DNA of 61,577 nucleotides from Seison nebaliae. Lineage: Eukaryota > Rotifera > Pararotatoria > Seisonacea > Seisonidae. Location of the stretch: assembly GCA_023231475.1 (NCBI GenBank), contig JALJEE010002960.1, forward strand, positions 1 to 61,577, in the 5' to 3' direction. The notes beneath the pieces were generated by a model. That model was not told the origin of the DNA. It saw only the letters and a list, made by a program, of their open reading frames with translations, and searched no databases. Both the position numbers and the translations under genes were made by a program. Positions 47,590 through 57,144 of this stretch are shown here, in pieces. How positions within the stretch are numbered: the stretch's first letter is position 1; every line of letters starts with the position of its first letter.

Positions 47590-50040
47590 CAGTTGATGAG
47601 TATTATTATGTTTTTCTTTTACATTATAAATATTATAATTCTGTTGTTGTTGTTGGTTATTATAATTTTGTGGATTATTATTATTATTATTATAATGTTG
47701 TTGTTGTTGTTGAATATTAGAATAATAATGTTGTTGTTGTTGTTGAGAATAATTGTTTGAGGATGAATTATATGGAATTCTATTGATGACAGATGAATTA
47801 TAACGAGATGATTGATTCAATTTATTTTTCAATAGATTTACCTGATAATCAAGAACGTTTCTTTGGAATTGATATGAATAAAAATTATTAATATAATTCG
47901 TTTTTTCTGCTTGTTCGATTTTGATGGCAAATAATATTTTATCATATCTCTCACATTTCGCCTTCTGGTTTTCGACAACCGATTGATATGATTTATCGAA
48001 TTCGTCGAATTCTTCAACATTCCTCTCAATATTATGATCGACGTGTTGTCCCTCCATCAGATGATATGGAAGTAGATTTGATAGAACAGACGTTTCACTC
48101 TTCCCAGCGAATGAGGAAAATTGTTGATGTATCATTGGATTTATGAGATGTTTCCAATCGCCATTCGCCCACATTCGTAATTTTCCAAATTTCTCGTGAG
48201 CCATTTTCGAAATTTTTTCCAAATTTAAATGAACTTCTTTTACAAATTCATTGCGATCAGTCACTTGCAATTCGCCTCGTTCTATCAATTCGTTATTTCC
48301 ATCAAGTTCTTCGATCAAATTAGCTGAGATGATCATTCGATTTATTCGGACCATGCGAATGATTTCGTCTAAATTATATTGAGGAAATTCTCTTTGTTTT
48401 TGAGATAAATATTTTAATTTATCATAATAATAATCATCATAAAAATGAGGAAGTGACAAGAAAGTTTTGGGTGACAATAAAGATTTACATTTTATCCGAA
48501 GTGACTGATAATATTGTGCATGAATTTCTCGAATTCTTTCCATCTCCTCCACAAACACATTTCTCGGTTTCCGATAATATGGAATCATTTCGTACTCCAC
48601 TTTCTCCACCGTCTCATATTTGATACGTTTCCTTTTCCCGATTTTCCGTCGTTCTTGATATTTCACTTTTCTCTTCAACGTCTCGACAATATGTTCATTC
48701 GGTAATTTCAAATAATTATCATAAGAAATCGTCAGACGGTTTGGAATGCTGAAAAAGAAGATATCATCAACCGACGGTTGAGTTATGGTACAACGATTCG
48801 AATGTTTCGTACTGATAATTCTAAAGTTTTTATTATTTCGAGAATAATTCCCGATGTTATTTGATGTTCCGAAATTTTGATGATTTATTGATGGAATTTC
48901 TTCTTCAATTGATGATCGTCGAGGCGATTGAGTATTCTTGAAGTTTTTCGATGATTGCATATAGTATTGAGATCGATTGGAATTATCGACAATTTTCCTT
49001 CCTTTCTTATCTGTGAAATGTGTCGATGGATAAGAGGAGGAAATGTCCTCGATTAATTTGTCTAAAAGTCTCTTGTCATTCAATATCTGCCTTTTCAATT
49101 GAGTCAATTGCTCTTCCAAATTCCTCCTTTCATTCACTGAATTCTTGTTATTTTTTCGATCGATCGAATCATATAAAAGTGAATAATGTTCTTCATTCAA
49201 CTGAATTCGTTTCTTGAGAATTCCAATTTGAGAAGTCTTATCGATCGTCCGATCATCATTCATTTCATAATTCGATTTATGATCCATCGTATTATAACCG
49301 TTAATTGGCGGTCTATATTTCCTGTCAACAGGCTCCATTTTGTACTTTCCATCGTTCCCATGAGAAACATCATTATCATTAGTCGTCACTGAGTATTGAG
49401 TGAACGACGGTTTGTTCCGACCAGACGACAACGTTGTACAAACATAATTACCATTCTGATATTCCGAATTCTTCTCATTCGAATTCTTCAAAACAGTAGT
49501 AGAAATGCGAATGGAACCCGAATTTTTTGGAGTACCTTTCTGAATTAATCTTCCGTCATTATATCGAACTCTTCCCGATGTCGATGACGATGGTGACGAA
49601 TAAGAATTCGGTTCATATGTTTTATACGAAATTGTCTGATAAGAACTTGAAGTTCCATAAGAACTCGATTTTCCATATGAATTTGAATTTCCATATGAAT
49701 TTGAATTTCCATATGAATTTGTAGTTCCGTAAGAATTCGAATTTCCAGAAGAACTCGAATTTCCATAAGAACTCGAATTTCCATATGAATTTGAACTTCC
49801 AGAAGAATTATTTGATTTCTGATAATAATATCCATTATCAGACGATATATAATTATTATTATTATTATTTGTTATTATTTTCATTTTATTCCGTTGTCCA
49901 CTATTATTAGTTCCGTTAATTAACGATCGATAATTCTGAGGAGAATTGTTCTCGTAATTCATTTGATTGATCAGACGTTTATTCTCGTTGATCAATGAAC
50001 TCTTACTATTGAATCGATTCATTGTCATCCTCGAGGACAT
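47308..50040 (-). CDS. Large Ser/Asn/Gln-rich low-complexity protein, unknown family
   Basis: Open frame from ATG 50040-50038 (910 residues). Residues about 70-170 are Ser/Tyr/Asn-rich with an imperfect SNSYGN repeat (18-bp units at about 49660-49800). Residues about 280-410 are charged and partly coiled. Residues about 420-760 look globular and unique: TITQPSVDDIFFFSIPNRLTI, LKRKVKYQERRKIGKRKR, FLSLPHFYDDYYYDKLKYLSQKQREFPQYNLDEIIRMVRINRMI, MAHEKFGKLRMWANGDWKHLINP. The C-terminal 150 residues are runs of Gln and Asn including about 15 consecutive Gln. I do not recognise the core. The Q/N tail and SYG repeats resemble prion-like, condensate-forming sequences; that is inference. No introns. Confidence 0.7.
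47545..47587 (-). repeat. CAA trinucleotide run coding polyglutamine
   Basis: On the plus strand this is an unbroken TTG run of about 14 units, read on the minus strand as CAA (Gln). Shorter CAA runs flank it at 47410-47435 and 47640-47660. It is liable to length change. Confidence 0.9.
49660..49800 (-). repeat. 18-bp minisatellite coding SNSYGN units
   Basis: Seven to eight imperfect copies of an 18-bp unit (plus strand GAATTTCCATATGAATTT), in frame with the protein so that each adds six residues. Confidence 0.85.
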
Positions 50041-51033
50041 TAACTTCCTTTCCTCATTCACTTCTCTTTCATGTCAATTATTCGAATAGATCCCTCCTGA
50101 AATTTATTCCATTCATTAACCTCTTCTTATATAATGTTATATATGATAGCACATCTGATAATTTTAATCAAATTTTAATTTTTCTCTTTCTCTCGTTGTT
50201 CAATTAATTCTCTTTTCTATTTGAGAGGAATTTGAAAAAAGAAAACAAATTAAAATTAATAAACAATTACTAGTTCTTCATTAATAGTTTCCCCTTTCCC
50301 ATTTACCTTCCTTGTTTGACGTATACGTCGTCATTTTACATGTACAATTTATATCTTGGTAAATCAGAAGAATAAACGCAAATTTACAACACACACGCAC
50401 ACACACACCCAAAATTACACACAAAATTGCACACGTAGAGCACACACAAAGATAAATAAAATAAAAGAAATGATTAATTATTATTATTATTCTGTGTTGT
50501 GAATGGACGATTAGAAATCGACAACTAACTAGAGAAAAAGAGAAGGAACATATAAATTTCTAGTAATTTTTTTAATAAATAAAATGTTTCTCTTACTTAT
50601 TTGGTGTTGAATGATAGAATGTGAGTGAAGGGAAACAAAATAATGGACCACGAGTTAGTTCTATTATGTTTTTTTTACTTTTTTCCTTTCGTTTAAGAAC
50701 ACATTTGAATTGATAGGCTTCTGTTAATTCTCATTAATTTTATCTATTAATTAATTAATTTTTATCAAGGAATCATATTAATCATTTTAATTTCAACAAT
50801 CCATTTAAATGATTATCTGAATAAACTGTGGGAATTTCTTTTAAGTTTTAAGATGAATAAAATAATTTTAATTGAAACGGAAAATTTAAAATTTTTTCAA
50901 ATGCTTAAAATTAGAATTTCTTATTAATTGAAAAAATTGAAAATTTTAAAAATTTTAAGAATTCTTCAAATATTATTTCTAACAATATTATGAAAAAATT
51001 TTTTCTGAAACTTATATAAAAAAGTGAGATAGA
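50041..51033. promoter_or_regulatory. Divergent intergenic region with CA microsatellite
   Basis: 993 bp between divergent starts of the Q/N-rich gene and BRAP. It holds an (AC)n run at 50389-50408. Both promoters must lie here, and the AATTTT-rich stretch before BRAP is 5' UTR-like. No coding exon seen. Confidence 0.5.
50389..50408. repeat. AC dinucleotide microsatellite
   Basis: About ten AC units with one CG interruption, followed by further ACAC pieces for 50 bp. Confidence 0.85.
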
Positions 51034-52848
51034 ATGGATGATGATGAATTAAACGGTGAATTGCATTTGGAAGTTATTCATAAGAAGGAGGAACCATTTC
51101 AATTGAGTTTTTTCTATGGAAATCGGGTGGTTGAAATAATTCATGGAATTCTTTATCTTTCACCCGTCGTCAACACTTACCAAGTGTGTGCGATGAATGT
51201 GCCTTCAACTATCGCTATTTGTGACATTTGGCATATAGTTTCGTGTCATTCAGATATCATGCTCAATTTTCAGATAATTCGAACGGAAGAATCGAATTGT
51301 TATCTCATTATCTTCTCCTTCATTAATAAAGAGAAAGCGGAATATTTTGTCGATTATTTGGAGGGGAAAACATATACAGATTTTGAACAACGTATCTGGT
51401 CATTTTATGGAATCGATAAAATCGAAGTTGGTCATGTCACTAGTGATAAACCGACGAATTGTAGTATCTGTTTGGAGTCTTTAGATTATCATCATTTCGA
51501 AGATATCGTCAGTCAATTAAAGCGAACGAGTATTTCCTCCATGTCATTATCAAACGACGAAAATAAACTTCGAATTATGTCAATTTCATCATTATCAAAC
51601 AAATCACCATCAACCACTGCCATCGTACCATCAATAACATCAGAAGTTGCCACACCAGAAATTAAAATAGTTTCCGAACAAATGAATGAAAATGAAGAGA
51701 AACAAACTAAATTTATCACTTCAACAACAATTCTCTGTAATCATACTTTCCATAGTCATTGTTTGACTAAATGGCAAGATTTTTCTTGTCCCGTTTGTCG
51801 ATATCATCAAGTTCCAGAATGGACGGATACGAATCGTTGTGTCAGTTGTGGATTAACGAGTGATTTATGGATTTGTTTAATTTGTGGACATATCGGTTGT
51901 AGTCGATATCAATACGGTCATTCAATTCAACATTTCTTCCGTACACAACATACATATGTTCTCCAAATCGGCGACTCGTTCAATCGAGTTTGGGATTATG
52001 CAGGCGATAATTATGTTCATCGATTAATTCGAAATAATGTCGATGGGAAAATTATCGAAGTTACAGACGAATCTAGAGAACAATTAACTTCGGCTAGACG
52101 TCGATGTCTTTCACAACCACCTCATCCAAATATTATGAGAGATGCCGGAATTTGTCGAACAACAACAAATTCTGAATTCTCAACAACAACTCCCATGTCT
52201 CATAAACATAATGGTCGAACAGATCAATTGATGCAATTCAACACCTCCAACATCGGAAATACAAATACGAATTCATTGAACAACATTTATGAGACGAAGA
52301 AATTAGACGAATTAGCATTAGAATATACTTTCATGTTCACTAACGAAATGGAGAAACAACGTGACTATTTTAACGACGAATTGAAAAGTTATCGTCGATT
52401 AGTGAAAGATCAATTAATATTGCACGACGACATTCTCAAAGAAAACATCAAAATTAAGAATGAGAAACAAGTGACGATTGATGATCAGAAGAATAAAATT
52501 CGTATCATCAATCAACAATTGGAAGAGAAAGATAAAAAGATAAAAAAAATTACAGATCAATTAAAAGATCTGAAATTCTTAAAAGATCAACAACAGAAAG
52601 CAACAGAAAAATTTAATAAACAAATTCAATCAGAACGAAAAAAATCAGAGGAAGAAATTCTATTCCTCAAGAATAAAATGAGAGATTTGGAGGAAACAGT
52701 TCGAGATTTGACATTTTTCGTTGAGTCACGTGACAAATTACAACAAATCGATCAAGAAGAATTGAAGGAGAGTCACGTGATTGTCGCTGAACCCAAAGTT
52801 CCACTCTCAAGTGCCTCGTTAAGAAAGAATAGAAATAAAAAACGTTAA
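51034..52848 (+). CDS. BRAP: BRAP/IMP-type RING and UBP zinc-finger E3 ligase
   Basis: Single exon, 604 residues. An N-terminal RRM-like BRAP2 domain (about 15-125: VVEIIHGILYL, NCYLIIFSFINKEKAEYFVDYLEGK) is followed by a RING finger beginning CSIC at residue 143 and resuming CNHTFHSHCLTKWQDFSCPVC from residue 235. It is split by about 88 Ser/Thr-rich residues where the family has 10-20. Next is a ZnF-UBP domain (CVSCGLTSDLWICLICGHIGCSRYQYGHSIQHF..THTY) and a long C-terminal coiled coil. BRAP is a Ras-responsive ubiquitin ligase that restrains MAPK scaffolding and retains NLS proteins in the cytoplasm. All zinc ligands are present. No introns. Confidence 0.95.
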   Translation: MDDDELNGELHLEVIHKKEEPFQLSFFYGNRVVEIIHGILYLSPVVNTYQVCAMNVPSTIAICDIWHIVSCHSDIMLNFQIIRTEESNCYLIIFSFINKEKAEYFVDYLEGKTYTDFEQRIWSFYGIDKIEVGHVTSDKPTNCSICLESLDYHHFEDIVSQLKRTSISSMSLSNDENKLRIMSISSLSNKSPSTTAIVPSITSEVATPEIKIVSEQMNENEEKQTKFITSTTILCNHTFHSHCLTKWQDFSCPVCRYHQVPEWTDTNRCVSCGLTSDLWICLICGHIGCSRYQYGHSIQHFFRTQHTYVLQIGDSFNRVWDYAGDNYVHRLIRNNVDGKIIEVTDESREQLTSARRRCLSQPPHPNIMRDAGICRTTTNSEFSTTTPMSHKHNGRTDQLMQFNTSNIGNTNTNSLNNIYETKKLDELALEYTFMFTNEMEKQRDYFNDELKSYRRLVKDQLILHDDILKENIKIKNEKQVTIDDQKNKIRIINQQLEEKDKKIKKITDQLKDLKFLKDQQQKATEKFNKQIQSERKKSEEEILFLKNKMRDLEETVRDLTFFVESRDKLQQIDQEELKESHVIVAEPKVPLSSASLRKNRNKKR

Positions 52849-53516
52849 ACGTTTCTCTTGAAATTGTAAATAAAGTTTATTCGTAAAAAATGAAAGTGAT
52901 GAAACAACTTTCATCAAATTTCCTCCATTTTTCAGTCATTTACAGAAATTATGATGAAATATGTAAAACTAATTCTTAATATTCGTCATAATTCTTCTGA
53001 ACGATATTTGATTGAAAATCATCGTCGATATGATTATTATTCTTCGATTCATCAGTGACCGTGGATTTTTGATGTTTCTTCGCTTGCTTCCTCTTGTTCG
53101 GTCGAACGATCTTACATTCGTCTCCAGTGCAACATTTCTCTAATTTCGGTTCGCCTTTTCCGGAGCATGCAGCTTGAATTTTCCTCGACACATAAACGAC
53201 GGCGTTCACTATTAGTCAGACCATAATTTTTTTCAGAATTGACTGTATAGGCAAAAATTGAATAAACAAAAGAAAAAATACAAGAATGAGAAAAGGATAA
53301 TTAACTATTAAGAAATCTGAATAACAAGTAAATATTATTTATCATATTTACAAACATTAATTTAATTTTAATTTACAAATTCGAATTTTTTTGAATTTTA
53401 AGTTTAAGTTGGAAATTCTTTCGAAAAAAATGAAAATAAAAAAAAAATGATTTAAAATTAGAATTTAATAAATACAATTTATTTTATCGAAACAAATAAA
53501 AGAAAAAGTATATAAA
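52849..53516. other. Spacer holding one doubtful short frame
   Basis: 668 bp between BRAP (plus) and the first P1 gene (minus). Most is AT-rich. A minus-strand frame at 52976-53206 is listed separately as uncertain. Confidence 0.5.
52976..53206 (-). CDS. Possible Cys-containing short protein or last exon (uncertain)
   Basis: A minus-strand frame of about 77 codons with QAACSGKGEPKLEKCCTGDECKIVRPNKRKQ then a polar tail ending NYDEY. There is no ATG at its start; a stop lies just upstream. It would need an upstream exon, for which a CTATACAG acceptor at about 53256 is the only hint, and that favours another frame. It may be a real last exon of a small Cys-rich protein or chance. Confidence 0.28.
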   Translation of the reverse strand, partial: NAVVYVSRKIQAACSGKGEPKLEKCCTGDECKIVRPNKRKQAKKHQKSTVTDESKNNNHIDDDFQSNIVQKNYDEY

Positions 53517-53903
53517 TTACTCTTCGAATAAATCGAATCCCATATCTTCATCTGATTCATCTTCAGATTCTTCTTTCTTCTCCTCTTTCTCTTCGGCTAC
53601 CGCTGCACCGCCAGCATCTCCACCAGCAGCAGCTTGTCCTCCGCCAGTTGAAACAGGGGCAGCAGTGACACTGGTCAATAACGATTTGACATCAACACCG
53701 TCGAGCGCAGAAGCGAAAAGTGAGACCCAAAATGCTTCGGTTTTACTTCCAGCAGCAGATAGAACGGTTTGTAAACCTTCTTTCTACAAAATGAAAAAGA
53801 GTTGAAAAATTAAGAGAAGGAAACTATAAACCGTTACTGGAGCGCCACATCCGGCAAGTATTAATGATGCATAAACGCACGACAATTCTTCGTTAGATGC
53901 CAT
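53517..53903 (-). CDS. RPLP1: 60S acidic ribosomal protein P1
   Basis: Two exons, 53903-53832 and 53783-53517 (112 residues), intron 48 bp after codon 24. MASNEELSCVYASLILAGCG, SAAGSKTEAFWVSLFASALDGVDVKSLLTSV, an Ala/Gly hinge and an acidic tail ending EDMGFDLFEE are the P1 layout. P1 pairs with P2 on P0 to form the stalk that recruits elongation factors. The usual tail is DDDMGFGLFD; here GFGLFD is replaced by GFDLFEE, so the hydrophobic patch remains but the end is altered. Confidence 0.95.
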
Positions 53904-54156
53904 TTCTTAAATGAAAGATACAAGTCGATAAAAACTTCCTTAGCTCCAAAGAGAACAAGTATCCTGTTGTTGTTAAGTGAAATGCTCACGTTTTAATTCG
54001 AATGAGAAGCGAATGCTTTCGATAAGTTTAGGATATAGAAATATGTTTGTTTCCAAGTTATAATTCAAAAATTTAAGCTTTCATCTACTGGCAATGTAGA
54101 AAATTAACATAATTTATTTCAACTTTAATAAATTGAAATACTTATTATTTTTCTTC

Positions 54157-54542
54157 TTAAACTTCCTCAAATATGTTGAACATTACATCTTCATCACTGT
54201 CATCGATATCGCTTCCTTGATCTAATACGGTTTCTTCTTTTGCATCAACTTCAGTTTTCTTTTTCTCAGTTGGTGAATTTTGTGGGATTGGATTCATTTG
54301 AACTGAAGTTATCAGCGACTTGATATCGATATGTCCCAATGCTTCGACATACGCATTGATATAGAACTGTTCAACTTCATGGCCAGATGCTGTTAAGACG
54401 GATTTTAGTCCTTCTGCCTTTTAACAAAGTAAAGAAATTTAATTTTAGAAACATATTCAAATGATTGAACTGTTACTGGTAAATCACATCCGGTGAGAAC
54501 CATTGCGGCGTAGATATAACTCAATTCCTCGTTATTCACCAT
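54157..54542 (-). CDS. Diverged ribosomal P1 paralogue
   Basis: Two exons, 54542-54471 and 54417-54157 (110 residues). The first exon is 72 bp, exactly as in the neighbouring P1 gene, and the intron falls at the same codon, so it is a tandem duplicate. MVNNEELSYIYAAMVLTGCDLPV, ASGHEVEQFYINAYVEALGHIDIKSLITSV keep the dimerisation domain. The Ala-rich hinge is replaced by a Pro/Lys/Glu stretch, and the C-terminal stalk motif reads DEDVMFNIFEEV in place of DDDMGFGLFD. It probably still dimerises, but factor binding may be changed. A tissue-specific stalk protein or a decaying copy are both possible; the frame is intact. Confidence 0.85.
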
Positions 54543-55193
54543 TTGTTCTTACAACTAATATTCCAACAACTTTTATAATATCTCCGTGTGGCATAAGAAA
54601 ATTTATTTCACAAATATTCTTTTGAATTTCGTAATATCCATCACCATCACGTTAACAATGCCAAAATTAACAATAAATATTCATAATTTTGATCAAGACG
54701 ATAGCTCATTATTATTGGTCAATCTCTAATTTATAATAATATTGAGCTTAGTTACCATGGTAATGTATAGTTATTATTTCTATTATTAATAAGATTTAAG
54801 TGACATAATTAGTGATATATAATTTATGTTTCATTTAGTAACTTCTTAAACTGCCAACAACTTTCTTATTTTCCCAAGGAAAATGTAAATCGTTAAGATG
54901 ACGTAGTCTAAACATCACTTAATCAATAAAAACAATAAGCTTGTTATAAATCATCAGCCAGATTCATCTATTATCTATTTTTAAAATAATCATCCAAATC
55001 ATTTACTGACACGGAAAGATCGTGAAAGTGAAAAAAGATAATATCAGCTAAACATTTAACTTATGCAATTTATTCATTCTTCTCTCAGACCAGTCGATGA
55101 AGTTGGGAGACAAAGTGAAATCTCATGAAATTTAAAAAAAGGAAATAAATTATTTGTCATAAAAAATTCGTTGAGTTTCATTAAAAATTTGCA
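54543..55193. other. Divergent spacer, P1 paralogue / PSMB2
   Basis: 651 bp between divergent start codons. No exon or repeat recognised; both promoters lie here. Confidence 0.45.
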
Positions 55194-55826
55194 ATGGAAT
55201 GTCTTATTGGATTGACGGGACGTGATTTTGTGATTATCGCAGCTGATGCAATGTCCGCAAGATCTGTCGTGGTTATGAAAAAGAATTTGAGTAAAATGTT
55301 GAGAGTGTCAGATAAACTCGTTCTGGCGACAAGCGGAGAAGCTGGAGACTCATTCCAATTTGCCGAATATATCGCTAAAAATATCGCGCTCTATCGAATG
55401 AGGACGGAACAGGAATTGTCACCATCAGCCGCTGCAAATTTCACCAGGAGACAAATAGCAAATTATTTACGATCACGATCTCCCTACGCGGTCAACATGT
55501 TGATCGGTGGAATAAATGATGAGGGAGAAGGTGAATTGTATTTTCTCGATTATCTCGGATCGATGGTTAAAACTAATTTCGCAATGCATGGATATGGAGC
55601 ATTTTTTGGTTTGTCGATTTTCGATCGATTCTATCGTCCTGATATGACAATCGATGAAGCGATGAATCTTTTAAGTAAAGTCATTTGTGAAGTGCAGAAA
55701 CGATTGATAATCCAATTATCCGACTTTCAATTCTCTTTATTGTCAAAAAAAGATGGTGTTGTCGAATTGAATAAACCATTAGCCATTGAAGAACAAGCGA
55801 AGGAAGATGTGAAAATGGAATCTTAA
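55194..55826 (+). CDS. PSMB2: Proteasome subunit beta type-2 (beta4)
   Basis: Single exon, 210 residues. MECLIGLTGRDFVIIAADAMSARSVVVMKKN, SGEAGDSFQFAEYIAKNIALYRMR, ELSPSAAANFTRRQIANYLRSRSPYAVNMLIGG, LDYLGSMVKTNFAMHGYGAFFGLSIFDRFY match beta4 of the 20S core. It begins directly with Met-Glu and has no catalytic Thr1 propeptide, as expected for a non-catalytic beta subunit. A charged C-terminal extension of about ten residues (EEQAKEDVKMES) is added. No introns. Confidence 0.96.
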   Translation: MECLIGLTGRDFVIIAADAMSARSVVVMKKNLSKMLRVSDKLVLATSGEAGDSFQFAEYIAKNIALYRMRTEQELSPSAAANFTRRQIANYLRSRSPYAVNMLIGGINDEGEGELYFLDYLGSMVKTNFAMHGYGAFFGLSIFDRFYRPDMTIDEAMNLLSKVICEVQKRLIIQLSDFQFSLLSKKDGVVELNKPLAIEEQAKEDVKMES

Positions 55827-56027
55827 AATTATTAATAAAAAATTTAAATTAACAAAATAAATTTATGGAGAATTCTATTTTAATTTTTAATGAAAATTTA
55901 ATTTTTTCTGAAAATTTAACAGAATTTTTTTTTTCAAAAATTGACCGAAATTGATTTGAAAATTTACAGAATTGTTTTTTAAAGATTTTACTCATAATTT
56001 TTTTGGAAGATTTACTCAAATTTTTCA

Positions 56028-57128
56028 ATGTCGAATTTAAGAGGCAAAGCAACAAAAGAACAACTGGAACTTTCATCGACGGTGAAGGAACATCATGAAA
56101 TGAGGAAGAAAAAATTGGTGGATATTCCCAAATCGGAAATATTCGATCAATGGAAATCAATAAAGGAAGAAGAGAATTTAACGGAATACTCGATGGCGAT
56201 GAATGATTTGTCGAAAAAGTATTGGAATAAGAATATAGATAATTCACAAAATCGGAATTTTATAATTATGAATTTCATCCAAAATTTTCTATTTGAAAAA
56301 AATTATTTGAAATTTATTCGTCGATTTTTTCGAAGAAATGAGATGGAAATCGATTTTGATGTAGTCGATATCGATCATTTGTTTCTCTTGGATATCGGCA
56401 GTTGTAATAATCCACTTCAGGAAATTAATCGATGGGACAATTTGCATATTCTTCCTATTGATATGGCACCTATAGATGATGTGTATAAATGTGATTTTTT
56501 GACGGTTAAATTATCGTCCGATTTCCATCATATTCGATTCTCTGATGGAAATAATCTGCGAACAATTGTTATGAATGAAGCTTTATCGTGTAAAGCAGAG
56601 ATGATGGAGAATGAAAAGAATTCACAGAAATTATCATTAAATGGAAAAAGGAGAATAATTTCTGAAAAACGATCAAAGAAACGAAGAATTGAGAAAGAAA
56701 TCGTCAGTATTCGTTCTCGTTCATTTCATGTGATTATCATGTCATTATTTTTGGATTGTTTACCGAGAAAAGAATTCCGATTAATTGCAGTTATGAAAGC
56801 ACAACGAATGTTGGTGAGTGGAGGAGTGTTGGTGGTGGTATTTCCAGATTCGAGTAGAAATCCCAATAAGAATCAGAAGGAATATAATCGATGGATTTCA
56901 GCATTTGAGACGTTATGTCTTCAACGAATCCGTATGGAAAAATCGGACAATAATATTTTCATATATTTTATGAAAATATCAAACAAATTGAGAGAATTGA
57001 GATTATTTGAATTGAGTGAAATTGATCAATTATCGTCATTTGAACCATTCTCGTCGAATGATGATGAAATGTTGAGAGATTTTGAACTACTTCAAAAATT
57101 CCATCTTCATTTAGATAATTCTATTTAA
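56028..57128 (+). CDS. BMT2: SAMTOR / BMT2-type S-adenosylmethionine-binding protein
   Basis: Single exon, 366 residues. The N-terminal helical part (IFDQWKSIKEEENLTEYSMAMNDLSKKYW) matches the family block DKIWREH..EETLCEYAVAMKNLADNHW. The Rossmann part follows: LFLLDIGSCNNPL (SAM loop), LHILPIDMAPIDDVYKCDFLTVKL, then after a basic insertion (KRRIISEKRSKKRRIEKE) FHVIIMSLFLDCLPRKEFR and MLVSGGVLVVVFPDSS. In animals SAMTOR senses SAM and, through GATOR1/KICSTOR, restrains mTORC1; the yeast relative Bmt2 methylates 25S rRNA. No introns. Its stop is 16 bp before the next ATG, with a pyrimidine-AG acceptor (ending 57141) between them. Confidence 0.88.
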   Translation: MSNLRGKATKEQLELSSTVKEHHEMRKKKLVDIPKSEIFDQWKSIKEEENLTEYSMAMNDLSKKYWNKNIDNSQNRNFIIMNFIQNFLFEKNYLKFIRRFFRRNEMEIDFDVVDIDHLFLLDIGSCNNPLQEINRWDNLHILPIDMAPIDDVYKCDFLTVKLSSDFHHIRFSDGNNLRTIVMNEALSCKAEMMENEKNSQKLSLNGKRRIISEKRSKKRRIEKEIVSIRSRSFHVIIMSLFLDCLPRKEFRLIAVMKAQRMLVSGGVLVVVFPDSSRNPNKNQKEYNRWISAFETLCLQRIRMEKSDNNIFIYFMKISNKLRELRLFELSEIDQLSSFEPFSSNDDEMLRDFELLQKFHLHLDNSI

Positions 57129-57144
57129 TTTTCTCTATCAGATA

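Noticed and set aside
47451-47720. Plus-strand frame coding runs of valine
   Set aside because: It is the antisense of the polyglutamine/asparagine region of the minus-strand gene.
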